Shown in pieces: positions 47,150 through 56,832 of a DNA stretch of 64,000 nucleotides (within the stretch, counting starts at the first letter, position 1; every line of letters starts with the position of its first letter). The stretch covers positions 1-64,000 of the forward strand of contig NZ_VOLO01000002.1 of assembly GCF_007954365.1 (NCBI RefSeq), written 5' to 3'. The notes under the pieces are model-generated. The model saw only the letters and a list, made by a program, of their open reading frames with translations. It was not told where the DNA came from and made no database searches. The stretch is from Frigoribacterium sp. ACAM 257 (lineage in GTDB: Bacteria > Actinomycetota > Actinomycetes > Actinomycetales > Microbacteriaceae). Both the position numbers and the translations under genes were made by a program.

Positions 47150-47995
47150 GTGACACAGGTCCCCGCCGACGCAGCGAACTACTGCTACCGGCACCCTGAC
47201 CGGCAGAGCTTCGTGCTCTGCCAGCGATGCGGGCGCACCATCTGCGGCCAGTGCCAGACCCCGGCTGCGGTCGGGGTGCACTGCCCTGAGTGCGTGCGTG
47301 AGGCACGGGCCTCGGCTCCGCGCGTGCAGCCGCGCGTCGTGGGGAGCATCCGCAGCGCCTCCCGCGGCGGGGCCCCGGTCGTCACCTACGGCCTCATCGG
47401 CGTGAGCCTGCTCGTGTACCTCGCGCAGGTGCTCACGGGTGGCGTCGTCAGCTCGGCGTTCTCGTACTTCGCCCCGATCGCCCTGACCGAGCCGTGGCGC
47501 ATCGTCACCTCGATGTTCACCCACGGCAGCGTGCTGCACATCCTCTTCAACATGTACGCGCTGTACATCTTCGGGGCGCAGCTCGAACGGACGCTGGGGC
47601 GGGCCCGCTACGCGGCGCTCTACTTCATCAGTGGCCTGGGCGGCGCGGCGGCCGTGACGCTCCTCTCGCCGGCCACTCCGGTGGTGGGCGCCTCCGGGGC
47701 GATCTTCGGCCTCATGGCGGGCTTCTTCGTGATCGCGCGCAGCCTGGGCGGCTCGAACGGCGTCCAGCTGCTCGTCCTGCTGGGGATCAACCTCGCCATC
47801 GGCTTCGTGTCCCCGAACATCTCGTGGCAGGCGCACGTCGGCGGGCTCGTCGTGGGTGCCCTCGTGTCGTTCCTCTACACGAAGACGCGCCACCGGTCGA
47901 AGGCCGGGCTGCAGACGGCGGGGCTCGTCGCCATCGGCGCCGTCTGCCTGCTGATCGTCCTCGGGCGCTCGGCGATGTACCTCGGCTATCCGTGA
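47150..47995 (+). CDS. Rhomboid family intramembrane serine protease
   Basis: A 281-residue protein. The first 45 residues form a zinc-finger-like region (YCYRHPDRQSFVLCQRCGRTICGQCQTPAAVGVHCPECVREA). Six or seven helices follow, with HILFNMYALYIFG, the catalytic Ser in GASGAIFGLMAG and the catalytic His in WQAHVGGLVVG. The enzyme cuts within membrane helices; substrate unknown. Adjacent to the cyclophilin gene, so cotranscribed. A strong hairpin follows. Confidence 0.93.
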   Translation: MTQVPADAANYCYRHPDRQSFVLCQRCGRTICGQCQTPAAVGVHCPECVREARASAPRVQPRVVGSIRSASRGGAPVVTYGLIGVSLLVYLAQVLTGGVVSSAFSYFAPIALTEPWRIVTSMFTHGSVLHILFNMYALYIFGAQLERTLGRARYAALYFISGLGGAAAVTLLSPATPVVGASGAIFGLMAGFFVIARSLGGSNGVQLLVLLGINLAIGFVSPNISWQAHVGGLVVGALVSFLYTKTRHRSKAGLQTAGLVAIGAVCLLIVLGRSAMYLGYP

Positions 47996-48010
47996 CGCGA
48001 GTCGGGCCGA

Positions 48011-48050
48011 ACGAAGGAGGCGGCACCCACCTGGGTGCCGCCTCCTTCGT
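48011..48050 (+). terminator. Terminator of the cyclophilin-rhomboid pair
   Basis: An 18-bp perfect stem (48011-48028 with 48033-48050) and a four-base apex. It lies 16 bases past the rhomboid stop. It contains GGAGGCGG and its complement. Confidence 0.85.
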
Positions 48051-48093
48051 CGTCGGACCGGTCCGATCTCAGCGAGCGGGGTTCTCCACCGAC

Positions 48094-48102
48094 TTATCCA
48101 CA
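48094..48102. promoter_or_regulatory. Perfect DnaA box beside crgA
   Basis: TTATCCACA, the exact DnaA consensus, lies in the 180-base gap between the rhomboid terminator and the crgA stop codon, 12 kb right of oriC. A CTCTCCACA follows at 48107. Whether DnaA binds is not shown. Confidence 0.5.
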
Positions 48103-48177
48103 GGGCTCTCCACAGTGGGGATAGTTACAGCCATGTAAGTGCGAACGCCTGTTCGAGCGGGCTGGGCCGGGTGGAGC

Positions 48178-48441
48178 TCAGCGCCAGCGGGTGGTCATGA
48201 GGAACCCGATGAACATGATCCCGAACCCGATCAGGATGTTCCAGGAGCCGAGCGAGCCGATGGGCAGGGCGCTCTGGCTGACGTAGAAGACGACGATCCA
48301 GGCGAGCCCGATCAGCATGAAGCCGAACATCACCGGCTTGAACCACACCGGGTTCGGGGCGTCGGCCGCGGGGCGCGCCTCGGCGGAGCGGTCCGCGCGG
48401 GCGCGGGCGGGCTTCGAGGTGGGGTTCTTGTCTGCAGCCAT
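48178..48441 (-). CDS. crgA: Cell division protein CrgA
   Basis: An 87-residue protein with a charged N-terminus and two helices (about 37-55 and 63-80): WFKPVMFGFMLIGLAWIVVFYVSQSALPIGSLGSWNILIGFGIMFIGFLMTTRWR. This is the CrgA pattern. It recruits wall-synthesis proteins to the septum. Same strand and place as crgA near the origin of other actinobacteria. TAGGAT lies seven bases before ATG 48441, so the message is probably leaderless. Confidence 0.94.
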   Translation of the reverse strand: MAADKNPTSKPARARADRSAEARPAADAPNPVWFKPVMFGFMLIGLAWIVVFYVSQSALPIGSLGSWNILIGFGIMFIGFLMTTRWR

Positions 48442-48448
48442 GGCGCAC

Positions 48449-48454
48449 ATCCTA
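48449..48454 (-). promoter_or_regulatory. -10 element of crgA
   Basis: On the minus strand TAGGAT occupies 48454-48449, with seven bases to the ATG at 48441. Transcription would start at or one base before the start codon. Confidence 0.5.
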
Positions 48455-48542
48455 GCGTGGAGCCCCTGGCGGGGCTGGTGGCCGGGTCGGAGGCCCTCCA
48501 CAGGCGGGCCGTCGTCGCCGCCGACGTCCAGAGCGGCGCGGA

Positions 48543-48548
48543 TAGGAT
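48543..48548 (+). promoter_or_regulatory. -10 element of the sortase gene
   Basis: TAGGAT at 48543-48548 ends six bases before ATG 48555, the same leaderless arrangement as crgA, to which it is divergent. Confidence 0.5.
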
Positions 48549-48554
48549 CGGCCC

Positions 48555-49328
48555 ATGACCGTCGACGCACGTCTCGCCCCGACCGACGGTCGGCGCCCTC
48601 GGCGACGGCGCCCCAGGGTGAGCTTCGTGGGCGTGCTAGGCGAGCTGCTCATCACGGCAGGGGTCCTCGTGCTGCTCTTCATCGCCTGGCAGCAGTGGTT
48701 CAACGACCTCGTCGTCGCGGGCGAGCACCGGGACCAGGCCTCGCAGCTCTCGCAGCAGCTCGAGCGCCAGGCCGAGGAGGCGCCACCCGCGACCGCGGAC
48801 GAGGCCGGCGCCCCGCCGGTCACCGCTCCTCCGGCCGAGGCGGAGCAGTTCGCCAACCTCTACGTGCCTCGCTTCGGCGCGGACTACGCCGTCCCGATCG
48901 CGGGCGGCACGAGCACGGTCCGCACCCTAAACAAGATCGGCATCGGCCACTACGACGACACGCAGATGCCCGGCGAGGTCGGCAACTTCGGCATCGCCGC
49001 GCACCGGACGACCTACGGTGCCCCGTTCAACAAGGTCGCCGACCTGCGCCCGGGCGACGAGCTCTACGTCCAGACGGCCGACGGCTGGTACACCTACACC
49101 TTCCGCAACCTCCAGTACGTGCAGGCGACCCAGGTCTCGGTGCTGCAGCCCGTGCCCGACGCGCCCGACGTGACCGCCGCCTCCGGGGAGCGACTCATCA
49201 CCCTCACCAGCTGCAACCCCATGTTCACCGCTCAGGAGAGGATCGTCGCGTACGGCGTCTTCGACTCGTGGCAGCCGCTCTCGGACGGCCCGCCCGCCGC
49301 CCTGGCCGCTGCCGGGATCGGGGGCTGA
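48555..49328 (+). CDS. Class E sortase
   Basis: A 257-residue membrane-anchored transpeptidase. A basic N-terminus is followed by one helix (VGVLGELLITAGVLVLLFIAW, residues about 25-45), a coiled and Pro-rich linker, then the sortase barrel with GNFGIAAHRTTYG (catalytic His), ERLITLTSCNP (catalytic Cys about 220) and a nearby Arg in QERIVAYG. It joins surface proteins to the cell wall. The small downstream gene and trpG/pabA follow closely. Confidence 0.92.
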   Translation: MTVDARLAPTDGRRPRRRRPRVSFVGVLGELLITAGVLVLLFIAWQQWFNDLVVAGEHRDQASQLSQQLERQAEEAPPATADEAGAPPVTAPPAEAEQFANLYVPRFGADYAVPIAGGTSTVRTLNKIGIGHYDDTQMPGEVGNFGIAAHRTTYGAPFNKVADLRPGDELYVQTADGWYTYTFRNLQYVQATQVSVLQPVPDAPDVTAASGERLITLTSCNPMFTAQERIVAYGVFDSWQPLSDGPPAALAAAGIGG

Positions 49329-49330
49329 CC

Positions 49331-49492
49331 GTGTACGGCGCCCTCTGGCGCGTCCTCCCGGGGCCCTGGTGGCTGCGGCTCCTGCTGGTACTGGTGCTCC
49401 TCGCCGTCGTGCTGTTCGCCCTGGTCGAGTGGGTCTTCCCCCTCGTGAACGAGATCATCCCCGCCCCCGACGTCACCGTGGAGGAACAATGA
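49331..49492 (+). CDS. Small single-helix membrane protein
   Basis: A 53-residue protein, GTG 49331: YGALWRVLPGPWWLRLLLVLVLLAVVLFALVEWVFPLV and an acidic end, PDVTVEEQ. It starts two bases after the sortase stop and its stop overlaps the next ATG by four bases (ATGA). Small proteins of this type accompany the sortase in this locus in related genomes. Function unknown. Confidence 0.8.
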   Translation: MYGALWRVLPGPWWLRLLLVLVLLAVVLFALVEWVFPLVNEIIPAPDVTVEEQ

Positions 49493-50127
49493 CGCGCATC
49501 CTGGTCGTCGACAACTACGACAGCTTCGTCTACACGCTGAACGGGTACCTGCAGCAGCTCGGCGCCGAGACGGACGTCGTGCGCAACGACTCGTTCGGCC
49601 GCGACGAGATCGCCGACCGCATCGCGGAGTACGACGCGGTGCTGCTCTCGCCCGGCCCCGGCACCCCGGCTGCGGCGGGCGTCTCGATCGACGTCGTCCA
49701 CGCTGCTCTGGCCGTCGACAAGCCCCTGCTCGGCGTCTGCCTCGGGCACCAGGCGATCGCCGAGGCCCTGGGCGCCACCGTCACGCACGCAGAAGAGCTG
49801 ATGCACGGCAAGACGTCGCGCGTCGAGCACGACGACAGCGCCTTCTACGCCGACGTGCCCCAGCCCTTCACCGCCACCCGGTACCACTCGTTGGCCGTCG
49901 TCGACGAGACGGTGCCGGACGACCTCGACGTCACGTCGCGCACCGCGGGCGGAGTGATCATGGGGCTGCAGCACCGCTCTGCCCCCCTGTACGGCGTGCA
50001 GTTCCACCCGGAGTCGGTGCTCACGCAGGGCGGCTACCAGATGATCGGCAACTGGCTCGGAGTCGCGGGGCTGCCCGAGGCGGCGGTCACGGCCCGCTCG
50101 CTCAGCCCGTTGGTCGACCTGAGCTGA
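49489..50127 (+). CDS. trpG: Glutamine amidotransferase of anthranilate/aminodeoxychorismate synthase
   Basis: A 212-residue class I amidotransferase. ILVVDNYDSFVYTLNGYLQQLGAE, LSPGPGTP, LLGVCLGHQAIAEALGA (catalytic Cys) and GVQFHPESVLTQGG (catalytic His-Glu) are complete. It supplies ammonia to TrpE or PabB. TrpG and PabA cannot be told apart from this and no trp genes are adjacent; the same position near the origin in other actinobacteria is annotated both ways. Confidence 0.92.
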   Translation: MTRILVVDNYDSFVYTLNGYLQQLGAETDVVRNDSFGRDEIADRIAEYDAVLLSPGPGTPAAAGVSIDVVHAALAVDKPLLGVCLGHQAIAEALGATVTHAEELMHGKTSRVEHDDSAFYADVPQPFTATRYHSLAVVDETVPDDLDVTSRTAGGVIMGLQHRSAPLYGVQFHPESVLTQGGYQMIGNWLGVAGLPEAAVTARSLSPLVDLS

Positions 50128-50140
50128 CGCGGGGGCCGGT

Positions 50141-50196
50141 CAGCCCGGTCAGTGCGCTCAGCCCGGTCAGTGCGCTCAGCCGGGTCAGCCTGCGCT
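50141..50196. repeat. 18-bp tandem repeat between trpG and pknB
   Basis: Two identical 18-mers (CAGCCCGGTCAGTGCGCT) at 50141-50158 and 50159-50176, then a third copy with changes that runs into the last codons of pknB (50177-50196). Confidence 0.85.
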
Positions 50197-51894
50197 GCAG
50201 ACGCCGAGCGTGATCTCGGAGCCCTGCGGCTGGTCCCCCGGGGGCAGCGACTGGTTCGACACGCTGCCGCCCGAGCAGCCCGGGTCGACGTACGACTTGA
50301 CGGTGAGGCCCAGCTGGTCGCCGAGGACCGAGACGGCCTGCTCGAACGACTGGCGGGTCACGTCGGGGACGTTCACCTTGCCGTTGCTGACGACGAGGTC
50401 GACCGTCGCTCCCTCAGCCAGCTCGGTGCCCGCCGCGGGCGTCGACTCGAGCACGGCGTTCTCAGGGACGTCGGGCGAGTAGTCGGACGTCTGTTGCCCC
50501 TGGGCGAGTCCAGCCGCGGTGATGGCCGCCCAGGCGTCCTCCAGCTGTTGACCGTCGACGGCCGGCATCGCGACCTGGACAGGACCGGACGACACGGTCA
50601 CCGCGACGGGCGAGTTCTTGAGCACCGCGGTGCCGGCCTCGGGGTCGGTGGAGATGACGACACCCTCGTCGACCGTGTCGCTCGGGGTGTCGGTGCGGGT
50701 CACGGTGAGGTCGAGGTCGCCCAGCTGGGTCGCCGCCTCGTCGTAGGTGCTGCCGGCGACGACGGGGATGGTCGAGGTCTGAGCGTTGTCGATCTGGGGA
50801 GGCTGGAGGTTCACCACCCAGAACACGACGGCCACGATGACGATGCCGACGAGCACGATGCCGGCCCAGATCCAGGCGACCGGGGGTCGTGTCTGCGTCC
50901 GTTGCGGTCGGTCGTTGTCGTCGGAGGAGAGCTCCTTCAGCGCAGCCTCGCTGCCGACCCGGCTGTGAGGATCGACGCCGAAGAGCGTCGACCCTGCCTC
51001 GGGCGCGGGGCGTCGTCGTTCCGGTGCGCGCCCCTCGCCGGCGGCGTGGACGTCGGCTCGGAAGTCGGCGGCCGTCTGGAAGCGCTCGAAGCGGTCTTTC
51101 GCGAGGGCCCGGAGGACCACGGCGTCGAGGGCCGGCGAGACCCCCGGCGCCACGGTGCTCGGCGGCACGGGGGCTTCGCTCACGTGCTGGTAGGCGACCG
51201 CCACGGGGGAGTCGCCGCGGAACGGCGGGCGCCCGGTGAGGAGCTCGAAGAGCAGGACGCCGGTGGAGTACAGGTCTGAGCGGGCGTCGACGGTCTCGCC
51301 CCGTGCCTGCTCGGGGCTGAAGTACTGGGCAGTGCCGAGGATCGTGGTGGTCTGGGCCACCGTCGCGGACGAGTCGGAGATGGCACGGGCGATGCCGAAG
51401 TCCATCACCTTGACCTGCCCCGAGTGCGTGATCATGACGTTCCCGGGCTTGATGTCGCGGTGCACGACGCCTGCCCGGTGGGAGTACTCGAGTGCGGTCA
51501 GGATGCCCTCGGTGATGCGGACGGCCTCGGCCGGGTCCATCGGCCCCTCGCGGACGACGTCCTTGAGGAGTCGCCCCTCGACGTGCTCCATGACGATGAA
51601 GGGCACCTGGACCTCGTGACCGCTGCGGTCGCGGGTGGTCTCCTCGCCGGCGTCGAAGACGCGGACGATGGTCGGGTGCGCCATGCGAGCGGCAGCCTGG
51701 GCCTCTTGGCGGAAGCGGGTGCGGAACGCGGGATCGGTGGCCAGCGACGGCTTCATCAGCTTGATCGCCACGCGGCGGCCGAGCCTCGCGTCGGTCCCGA
51801 CGTGGACGTCAGCCATCCCGCCCCGCCCGATCAGCTCACCGATCTGGTACCGGTTGGCGAGGAGGTGGATGCCCTCTCTCACGCCTTCAACCAC
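50185..51894 (-). CDS. pknB: Serine/threonine kinase PknB with PASTA domains
   Basis: A 569-residue transmembrane kinase. Kinase domain about 15-285: GRGGMADV loop, VAIK lysine, [11 protein letters not shown] and SPEQ. One helix at about 338-362. Outside, three PASTA units follow (about 375-570), the last with two cysteines (PGCSGG and GVCSAG) that could form a disulfide. PASTA units sense muropeptides or lipid II, and the kinase tunes wall growth. GTG 51894 has AGGGGAG eight bases upstream; GTG 51882 is an alternative. The gene is last of the fhaA-pknB cluster. Confidence 0.95.
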   Translation of the reverse strand: MVEGVREGIHLLANRYQIGELIGRGGMADVHVGTDARLGRRVAIKLMKPSLATDPAFRTRFRQEAQAAARMAHPTIVRVFDAGEETTRDRSGHEVQVPFIVMEHVEGRLLKDVVREGPMDPAEAVRITEGILTALEYSHRAGVVHRDIKPGNVMITHSGQVKVMDFGIARAISDSSATVAQTTTILGTAQYFSPEQARGETVDARSDLYSTGVLLFELLTGRPPFRGDSPVAVAYQHVSEAPVPPSTVAPGVSPALDAVVLRALAKDRFERFQTAADFRADVHAAGEGRAPERRRPAPEAGSTLFGVDPHSRVGSEAALKELSSDDNDRPQRTQTRPPVAWIWAGIVLVGIVIVAVVFWVVNLQPPQIDNAQTSTIPVVAGSTYDEAATQLGDLDLTVTRTDTPSDTVDEGVVISTDPEAGTAVLKNSPVAVTVSSGPVQVAMPAVDGQQLEDAWAAITAAGLAQGQQTSDYSPDVPENAVLESTPAAGTELAEGATVDLVVSNGKVNVPDVTRQSFEQAVSVLGDQLGLTVKSYVDPGCSGGSVSNQSLPPGDQPQGSEITLGVCSAG

Positions 51895-52091
51895 GCGCCG
51901 GTCTCCCCTCTGGGACCTCGCTGCCTGCGCGACCCTTCCGAACCGGACCCAGTGTATCCGGGCCTCGACCCTCGGACGGGGCCGTCGCCTACGCCAGAGG
52001 GATGATTGTCAGCGCTTCGTGACACCCCGACGACGGCCGAGGCCACGACCGTCGGGGACGATCGTGGCCTCGGTGGAGCGAGGGAGCTGCG

Positions 52092-53882
52092 TCACTCCTC
52101 GTCGCCGTTCTCGTCGGTCGGGACGGGGCTCGGCGTCTCGACGGGGGCCGTCACGGTCACCGAGACGCCGGCGGACGGGGCCGAGCTCAGCTGGCCGCAG
52201 ACGGCGACGTACTGCACCGTCATGGTGCCCGGCGTCTCCGACTTCACGGAGACGCTCGTGAGGTTCGTGCCGAGCTGTCCGCTCGTCTGGCCGCCCATGT
52301 CCGTGCCGCCGGTGATCGAGTACGTGTACCCGGTCAGCGTGTAGCCCACGGGGCAGTTGCCGTAGGCCTGCCACGACACGTCCACCGTCTGCTGGCCGTC
52401 CCCGAGGACGGTGGGGGCGGAGGCGGTCGGCGCGGTCGGCTGCGGGGGCGTCGGCGCCGCACGGTAGATGTACATCGTCACCGAGGCGCCGATGGGCACG
52501 TTCCCGCTGCGGTCGAGACCTGCGACGGTCCCGACCAGCGCTGCGTCCGTCGGCGTCGTCGTGGCGTCGATCGCGGTGACGTCGAGGCCCAGGTCGACGA
52601 GACGTCCGCGTGCGTCGTCCTCCGAGAGGCCGATGTAGGCGTCCTCGTCGACCGCGACCGTGGTCGGGGTCGGCTCGGGCTCCGGGGACGAGCTCGAGGG
52701 GGACGGCGCGGGCGCGGACGACGACGGGGTGGTCGGAGCCGGTGCCGGGTCGTCGGAGTTCACCGCGAAGGCGACCAGGGCGGCGACGCCGGCGAGGACG
52801 ATGACGCCGAGCACGATCAAGGGCCAGAACCACGGGCTGCGCGGCTTCTTCTCGTCGTCCAGGTCATCGCCGTCGCCGCGCTGGGCCTCGGGGTCGGCCG
52901 CACCGGGCGTCCAGGCAGCGGCACCGGGCTGCTGGCGCGTGCTGCCGCTGGGGTCGTAGAGCTGGGTCGTGGCGTCCTGGGCGCTGAAGGCCTGGGTCGC
53001 GGCGTCCCCTGCCCCGGCGGCCGCCATGCCGATCATCGGGACCGCGACGGTCGCTGCCGCCACGTCGCCCCGGCGGAGCGCCCGTGCCGCCTGGGCCAGC
53101 GCCGAGGCGCTCGCGGGGCGGTCGGCGGGCTTCTTGGCGATGCAGGACAGCACCAGGCGGCGCACGGGTTCGGACACCGTCGAGGGCAGGTCCGGCGGCT
53201 GCTCGTTGATCTGCGCCATGGCGATGGCGACCTGCGACTCGCCCGTGAAGGGCCGACGGCCCGCCAGGGCCTCGTACGCCACGATGCCGAGCGAGTAGAT
53301 GTCGGTGCTCGGCGACGCCGGGTGGCCGCTCGCCTGCTCGGGCGACAGGTACTGGACGGTGCCCATGACCTGTCCGGTCGCGGTCAGCGGCACCTGGTCG
53401 GCGATGCGCGCGATGCCGAAGTCGGTGATCTTGACGCGGCCGTCGGGGGTCACGAGCAGGTTGCCCGGCTTGATGTCGCGGTGCACGAGGCCCGCCGCGT
53501 GGGCCGCCTGCAGCGCGGAGGCCGTCTGCGCGACGATGTCGAGCACCTTGTCGGTCGGCAGCACGCGGTCGCGCTCGAGCACGGTGGACATGGCCTCGCC
53601 GGGGACGAGCTCCATGACGAGGTAGGCACTGCCTTCCTCCTCGCCGTAGTCGAAGACGTTCGCGATGCCCTCGTGGTTGACGAGCGCGGCGTGCCGCGCC
53701 TCGGCGCGGAAGCGCTCGAGGAATCCGGGGTCGCCCAGGTACTCGTCCTTGAGGATCTTGATCGCGACCGTTCGGCCGATGACCAGGTCCGTGGCTTCCC
53801 AGACCTCGCCCATGCCGCCGATGGCGACGCGGGTCGACAACTGGTATCGCCCACCGAAGGTGATTCCGCCGGAAGGTCTCAT
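52092..53882 (-). CDS. pknA: Serine/threonine kinase PknA with an extracellular PASTA and beta-sandwich region
   Basis: A 596-residue kinase. The kinase domain (about 12-275) has [24 protein letters not shown] and SPEQ. An Ala/Gln-rich linker leads to a helix ([24 protein letters not shown], about 350-373). Outside lies a Pro/Ser linker, one PASTA-like unit ([19 protein letters not shown]), then about 110 residues with two cysteines and a beta pattern. PknA in mycobacteria has no PASTA, so this outer part is notable. ATG 53882 overlaps the pbpA stop by four bases. Confidence 0.93.
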   Translation of the reverse strand: MRPSGGITFGGRYQLSTRVAIGGMGEVWEATDLVIGRTVAIKILKDEYLGDPGFLERFRAEARHAALVNHEGIANVFDYGEEEGSAYLVMELVPGEAMSTVLERDRVLPTDKVLDIVAQTASALQAAHAAGLVHRDIKPGNLLVTPDGRVKITDFGIARIADQVPLTATGQVMGTVQYLSPEQASGHPASPSTDIYSLGIVAYEALAGRRPFTGESQVAIAMAQINEQPPDLPSTVSEPVRRLVLSCIAKKPADRPASASALAQAARALRRGDVAAATVAVPMIGMAAAGAGDAATQAFSAQDATTQLYDPSGSTRQQPGAAAWTPGAADPEAQRGDGDDLDDEKKPRSPWFWPLIVLGVIVLAGVAALVAFAVNSDDPAPAPTTPSSSAPAPSPSSSSPEPEPTPTTVAVDEDAYIGLSEDDARGRLVDLGLDVTAIDATTTPTDAALVGTVAGLDRSGNVPIGASVTMYIYRAAPTPPQPTAPTASAPTVLGDGQQTVDVSWQAYGNCPVGYTLTGYTYSITGGTDMGGQTSGQLGTNLTSVSVKSETPGTMTVQYVAVCGQLSSAPSAGVSVTVTAPVETPSPVPTDENGDEE

Positions 53883-55351
53883 TTGTTCAGCACCGCCTCT
53901 AGTACTTTCTTCGCGATTGGTGACGCGACACTGTTCCCGAACGCGGACTGTCCGAGCCCGCCGCCGTTCTCGACGACCACCGAGATGGCCACTTCTGGGT
54001 CCGCCGCCGGCGCGAAGCCGGTGAACCACAACGTGTAGGGGTCGCCCGGGCCGTTCTCGGCCGTTCCTGTCTTGCCCGCGACGTCGACCCCAGCGATTCT
54101 CGCACCGCTGGCGGCGCCGTCCGCGACGTCCTGCACCATCATGTCGGTCATCGTCTCGGCCGTCGCCGCGCTGACGGGCTTGCCGTACTGGCTCGGCGAG
54201 AAGTCCTCCACAGGGCTGAGGTCGGGGTTCAGGACGCTCTCGATCAAGGTCGGGTCCATCAGCGTCCCGCCGTTCGCGATCGCGGACGAGACCATGGCCA
54301 TCTGCAGGGGCGTGACCCGGTCCGAGCCCTGGCCGAACGACTGCAGCATCAGCGTCGCGTCGTCGATCGGCTCGCCGTCGCTCTCGGTCGGGAAACGGCT
54401 GGGCGTGACGGCCTGGGGGATGTCGATCGAGTCGTCGCCGAAGCCGAACGCCTCCGCCTGGTCGGCCATCGCGTCGGCGCCCAGGGCCTGGCCGAGCTGG
54501 GCCATGGGGATGTTGCACGACAGGCGCAGGGCGGTCGCGATGGTGGCCGTCTCGCCGCCTCCGCAGCTGCCGCCCTCGGCGTTGTTGATGCTGAAGGTCG
54601 AGCCGGGCAGCTGCAGGGTGCTGGGGTTCGGGAACTCGCTGTCGGGCGTGTAGTCGCCGCTCTCGAGGGCGGCCGCGACGGTGACGAGCTTGAAGGTCGA
54701 GCCGGGGGCGTACAGGTCGCCCTGGATCGCCCGGTTCTGCAACGGGTCCGAGGGGTCGGCGACGAGGGCGTCGTACGAGCTCTTGACCGCGGCGGGGTCG
54801 TGCGACGCCAACGGGTTGGGGTCGTAGCTCTGCTTCGAGACCATGGCGAGGATCTTGCCCGTCGCCGGGTCCATCGCGACGACCGAGCCCGAGTTGTCGC
54901 CGAGGGCGTCGTACGCCGCCTGCTGCACGGCGGGGTCGAGCGTGAGGTTCACCGTGGCGCCCTCGGGGTCCTGGCCGGTGAGCAGCGAGTTGATCTGGTC
55001 GAAGAACTGCGAGTTCGCGTTGCCGGTCAGCTGCTGGTTCATGGCGTCCTCGACGCCGCGCGAGCCCTGACCGAGCGTGTAGTAGCCCGTGACGGGGGCG
55101 TAGAGCTCGGGCTGCGGGTACGTGCGCTGGAACTCGTAGACGTCGTCGACTGGCACGGACTGGGCGACGGGCTGGCCGCCGACCAGGATCGGGCCACGCT
55201 GGGCTGAGTAGCTCGCCAGGAGCGAGCGATAGTTGCGCCCGTCGGCCCGGAGCGTGTCGGCCTGGATCGTCGTGATGTACGAGCTCGAGATGAAGAGCGC
55301 CACGAACATGGCGAGCACGACGAAGCTCACGCGCTTGAGTTCTTTGTTCAT
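53879..55351 (-). CDS. pbpA: Penicillin-binding protein PbpA (transpeptidase)
   Basis: A 490-residue class B-type penicillin-binding protein. One N-terminal anchor ([23 protein letters not shown]), a dimerisation domain, then the transpeptidase: [10 protein letters not shown] (SxxK), SCN (SxN) and KTGTAEN (KTGT). It cross-links peptidoglycan with RodA. Starts at ATG 55351, sharing one base with the rodA stop. Confidence 0.95.
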   Translation of the reverse strand: MNKELKRVSFVVLAMFVALFISSSYITTIQADTLRADGRNYRSLLASYSAQRGPILVGGQPVAQSVPVDDVYEFQRTYPQPELYAPVTGYYTLGQGSRGVEDAMNQQLTGNANSQFFDQINSLLTGQDPEGATVNLTLDPAVQQAAYDALGDNSGSVVAMDPATGKILAMVSKQSYDPNPLASHDPAAVKSSYDALVADPSDPLQNRAIQGDLYAPGSTFKLVTVAAALESGDYTPDSEFPNPSTLQLPGSTFSINNAEGGSCGGGETATIATALRLSCNIPMAQLGQALGADAMADQAEAFGFGDDSIDIPQAVTPSRFPTESDGEPIDDATLMLQSFGQGSDRVTPLQMAMVSSAIANGGTLMDPTLIESVLNPDLSPVEDFSPSQYGKPVSAATAETMTDMMVQDVADGAASGARIAGVDVAGKTGTAENGPGDPYTLWFTGFAPAADPEVAISVVVENGGGLGQSAFGNSVASPIAKKVLEAVLNK

Positions 55352-56832
55352 CAGCCGATCACCAGCCTCGGTTGGTCGCGGACGGAGTCGGACAGCCGCA
55401 GCAGGAGCGCCACGATGATCCAGTTCGCCACGAGGGAGGAGCCGCCCGCGGCCATGAAGGGAGCCGTCAGCCCGGTCAGCGGGATCACCCGCGTGACGCC
55501 GCCCATCACGACGAACACCTGCAGGGCGATGACGAAGGCGATGCCGACGCCGAGCATCCGCCCGAAGTCGTCCTGGCCGACGAAGCCAATGCGGAAGCCG
55601 CGCGAGACGAGCAGCAGGTAGAGCGCCAGGATCGCGAAGATGCCGGCCAGGCCGAGCTCTTCACCGAGCGAGGCGAAGATGTAGTCGCTCTCGGCGAGGG
55701 GCGTCGTCTGGGGTCGGCCCTGGCCGAGCCCCGTGCCGACGAGGCCGCCGTTCGCGAAGCCGAAGAGGCCGGTCACGAGCTGGAACGAGCCGCCGTCGGC
55801 CGAGTACTCGGCAGGGTCGAACGGGTTCAGCCAAGCCCGGAATCGACCCTGGACGTACCCGAGGAACGTGCTGGCGACGATGGCGCCCCCGAGGAACATC
55901 GTGAGGCCCAGCACGATCCAGCTGCCGCGGCCGGTGCCGATGTAGATCATCACCAGGAACAGGCCGAAGTAGAGCAGCGAGGTGCCGAGGTCACGCTGGA
56001 AGATCAGCACGCCCATGGCGACGACCCAGACGATGAGGATCGGCCCGAGGTCGCGGGCCCTCGGGAACCGCATGCCGAGGATCTTGGGGCCCATCAGCGA
56101 CAGGTTGTCGCGGGCGGTGACCAGGTACCCGGCGAAGAAGATCGCCAGCGTGATCTTCGCGATCTCGCCGGGCTGGAACGAGAACGGGCCGATGTCGATC
56201 CAGACGCGGGCGTTCAGGCCCTCGCGGCCGAGACCCGGGATCAGCGGCAGCAACAGCAGGGCGATGGACACGAACATCGCGATGTACCGGTAGCGCGAGA
56301 GCACCCGGTAGTTGCGGACCACGATCAGGGCGACGAGCGCGATCGTCATCGCCATCACGGTCCAGGCGATCTGCTTGATGCCGAAGGCCGCCCAGCCCTC
56401 ACGCCCGTAGGCGAGGTCGATCCGGTAGATCATCGAGATCCCGATGCCGTTGAGCGTCAGCGCGATCGGCAGGAGGAACGGGTCGGCCTCGCGGGCCACG
56501 ACCCGGAGCACGAGGTGGAAGATCAGGCCAAGTCCGAGCACCGCGGAGCCCGCCACCAGCACTGAGGCGTCGATCGCCCCGGTCGCGCCGAGCTGCACGA
56601 GCACGATCGCCCCGGCGCAGATGCCGGCCGCGACGATCAGCAGCAGCAACTCGAGGTTGCGCAGCTTCGCGGGCTGGCGCAGCCGCAGCGTGATCGCCTG
56701 GGTCAGGTTCTGGGCCTGAGAGGCGTCCGAGGAGGCGCGAGCGGGTCCACGGGACGCGCCCGCGCCTCCTGCGGGACGCCCGATCTGCTCGGTGAGGGCC
56801 CCGTCTGACCGCTGGTCATCGAGCGACGGCAT
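55351..56832 (-). CDS. rodA: RodA/FtsW family glycan polymerase
   Basis: A 493-residue SEDS protein with about ten helices. [53 protein letters not shown], and [29 protein letters not shown] are SEDS signatures. It polymerises glycan strands and works with PbpA. FtsW and RodA are hard to tell apart; the context (pbpA downstream) favours RodA. ATG 56832 is chosen over TTG 56838; it overlaps pstP by 17 bases. Confidence 0.93.
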   Translation of the reverse strand: MPSLDDQRSDGALTEQIGRPAGGAGASRGPARASSDASQAQNLTQAITLRLRQPAKLRNLELLLLIVAAGICAGAIVLVQLGATGAIDASVLVAGSAVLGLGLIFHLVLRVVAREADPFLLPIALTLNGIGISMIYRIDLAYGREGWAAFGIKQIAWTVMAMTIALVALIVVRNYRVLSRYRYIAMFVSIALLLLPLIPGLGREGLNARVWIDIGPFSFQPGEIAKITLAIFFAGYLVTARDNLSLMGPKILGMRFPRARDLGPILIVWVVAMGVLIFQRDLGTSLLYFGLFLVMIYIGTGRGSWIVLGLTMFLGGAIVASTFLGYVQGRFRAWLNPFDPAEYSADGGSFQLVTGLFGFANGGLVGTGLGQGRPQTTPLAESDYIFASLGEELGLAGIFAILALYLLLVSRGFRIGFVGQDDFGRMLGVGIAFVIALQVFVVMGGVTRVIPLTGLTAPFMAAGGSSLVANWIIVALLLRLSDSVRDQPRLVIG

